DNA of 5,406 bases from Xanthobacteraceae bacterium (GTDB taxonomy: Bacteria; Pseudomonadota; Alphaproteobacteria; Rhizobiales; Xanthobacteraceae), in contig JASHVC010000822.1 in NCBI GenBank assembly GCA_030039655.1, positions 1 through 5,406 of the forward strand, written 5' to 3'. This document shows, in pieces, positions 5,043 to 5,406 of this stretch. The notes beneath the pieces were generated by a model. That model searched no databases. It saw only the letters and a program-made list of their open reading frames with translations, and was not told the DNA's origin. How positions within the stretch are numbered: the stretch's first letter is position 1; the number at the start of each line of letters is the position of its first letter. A program made the translations under genes and the position numbers.

Positions 5043-5133
5043 TGGCGGAAGGGGTGAGATTCGAACTCACGAGGGAGCAAAGCCCCCTGCCGGTTTTCAA
5101 GACCGGTGCCTTAAACCACTCGGCCACCCTTCC
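5043..5133 (-). tRNA. tRNA-Ser (anticodon UGA)
   Basis: Read on the minus strand, the gene starts GGAAGGGTGGCCGAGTGG and ends CCCTTCC, discriminator G, then an encoded CCA (5045-5043). The acceptor stem has seven perfect pairs (5127-5133 with 5047-5053). The anticodon arm ACCGGTCTTGAAAACCGGC gives anticodon TGA in the loop CTTGAAA, which reads UCN serine codons. A long variable arm (GGGGGC-TTTG-CTCCC) confirms a class II serine tRNA. The T arm GTGAGTTCGAATCTCAC is canonical. The length is 91 bases including CCA. The 3' end faces the accessory genes, which fits use of this tRNA as an integration site, but no second copy of its 3' end is seen in the window. Confidence 0.97.
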
Positions 5134-5158
5134 GGCTTCGTCATTTGAGTTAGCCACC

Positions 5159-5186
5159 CATATAGCGCACGCGGACGCTTTGGCAA
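5159..5186 (-). promoter_or_regulatory. Probable promoter of the tRNA-Ser gene
   Basis: On the minus strand a -35 box TTGCCA (5186-5181) is followed after 16 bases by a -10 box TATATG (5164-5159). Transcription would begin near 5152, giving a leader of about 19 bases before the tRNA 5' end, a normal arrangement for a tRNA gene. Confidence 0.6.
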
Positions 5187-5406
5187 CTTTTGCATATTCC
5201 GCGTGTAGAAATCAGAGCGGCCCAATTGGCATGGACCCTAAGATCCGACGCAGGAGCTGAAACGCCTGAAGCACTCCTCCTCGGGGACCGACGGGTAATG
5301 CCAAAATCGAAAGCGATGACGCTCGGGCATTTGGGCCGAAGTCAGAATTCGGAAAACCTCATCACGCACATGGGATCGGTGGACGCTCGTTGAGCACCAG
5401 CCAGTA
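5187..5406. other. Right-hand flank with no supported gene
   Basis: No convincing coding frame is seen on either strand. A frame of 67 codons on the plus strand has no ribosome site or motif. The only structure noticed is a five-base hairpin, CCGAA 5336-5340 with TTCGG 5348-5352. This is probably the intergenic side of a neighbouring chromosomal gene outside the window. Confidence 0.5.

Noticed and set aside
5027..5393. Plus-strand frames across and beyond the tRNA.
   Set aside because: One is antisense to the tRNA, a well-known false protein; the other has no motif or ribosome site.
1..5406. CRISPR array, rRNA or complete insertion sequence.
   Set aside because: No regularly spaced repeats, no rRNA motifs and no transposase with flanking terminal repeats were seen.

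Overview
The window looks like accessory DNA next to a tRNA gene in a proteobacterium. The GC-rich reading frames, the tRNA-Ser with an encoded CCA end and the TIR-FGE gene type suggest an alphaproteobacterium, perhaps of the rhizobial group. That assignment is an inference from style and is not proven. Gene density is low for bacteria. One gene is clearly broken, one gene is cut by the window edge, and long stretches hold only inverted repeats. This is what the variable flank of a genomic island usually looks like.

Layout from left to right. Positions 1-432 (minus) hold the N-terminal part of a protein with cyclase-like motifs that runs off the window. Positions 504-597 hold a cluster of nested inverted repeats. 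Positions 634-1336 (plus) hold a pseudogene of an uncharacterised protein family, with one in-frame stop and one frameshift. Positions 1341-1697 (minus) hold a small proline-rich, single-span membrane protein that converges on the pseudogene. Positions 1698-2362 hold no convincing intact gene, but contain a 14-bp palindrome, several hairpins and a possible short decayed gene. Positions 2363-2683 (plus) hold a small exported protein with a coiled coil built from 21-bp heptad repeats.

The centrepiece is a minus-strand pair. The gene at 3342-4862 encodes a TIR domain, one transmembrane helix and a formylglycine-generating-enzyme-like (FGE/SUMF1/EgtB) domain. It is followed at 2822-3298 by an unrecognised 158-residue protein that is probably co-transcribed. 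The TIR part keeps its BB-loop region and a CxxE motif, the usual place of the NADase glutamate. The FGE part lacks both catalytic cysteines of true FGE, so it is more likely a ligand-binding or sensing module than a sulfatase-maturing enzyme. A cytoplasmic TIR tethered to an outward-facing FGE-like sensor is a plausible signalling or defence design, but nothing in the sequence proves that role.

A tRNA-Ser (anticodon UGA) lies at 5043-5133 (minus) with a good promoter upstream. Everything to its left lies on its 3' side, the usual side for tRNA-targeted integration. No integrase and no second copy of the tRNA 3' end is visible in the window. The 180 bases between the tRNA and the TIR gene carry a 9-bp perfect inverted repeat and short GGGCAG repeats that may be regulatory.
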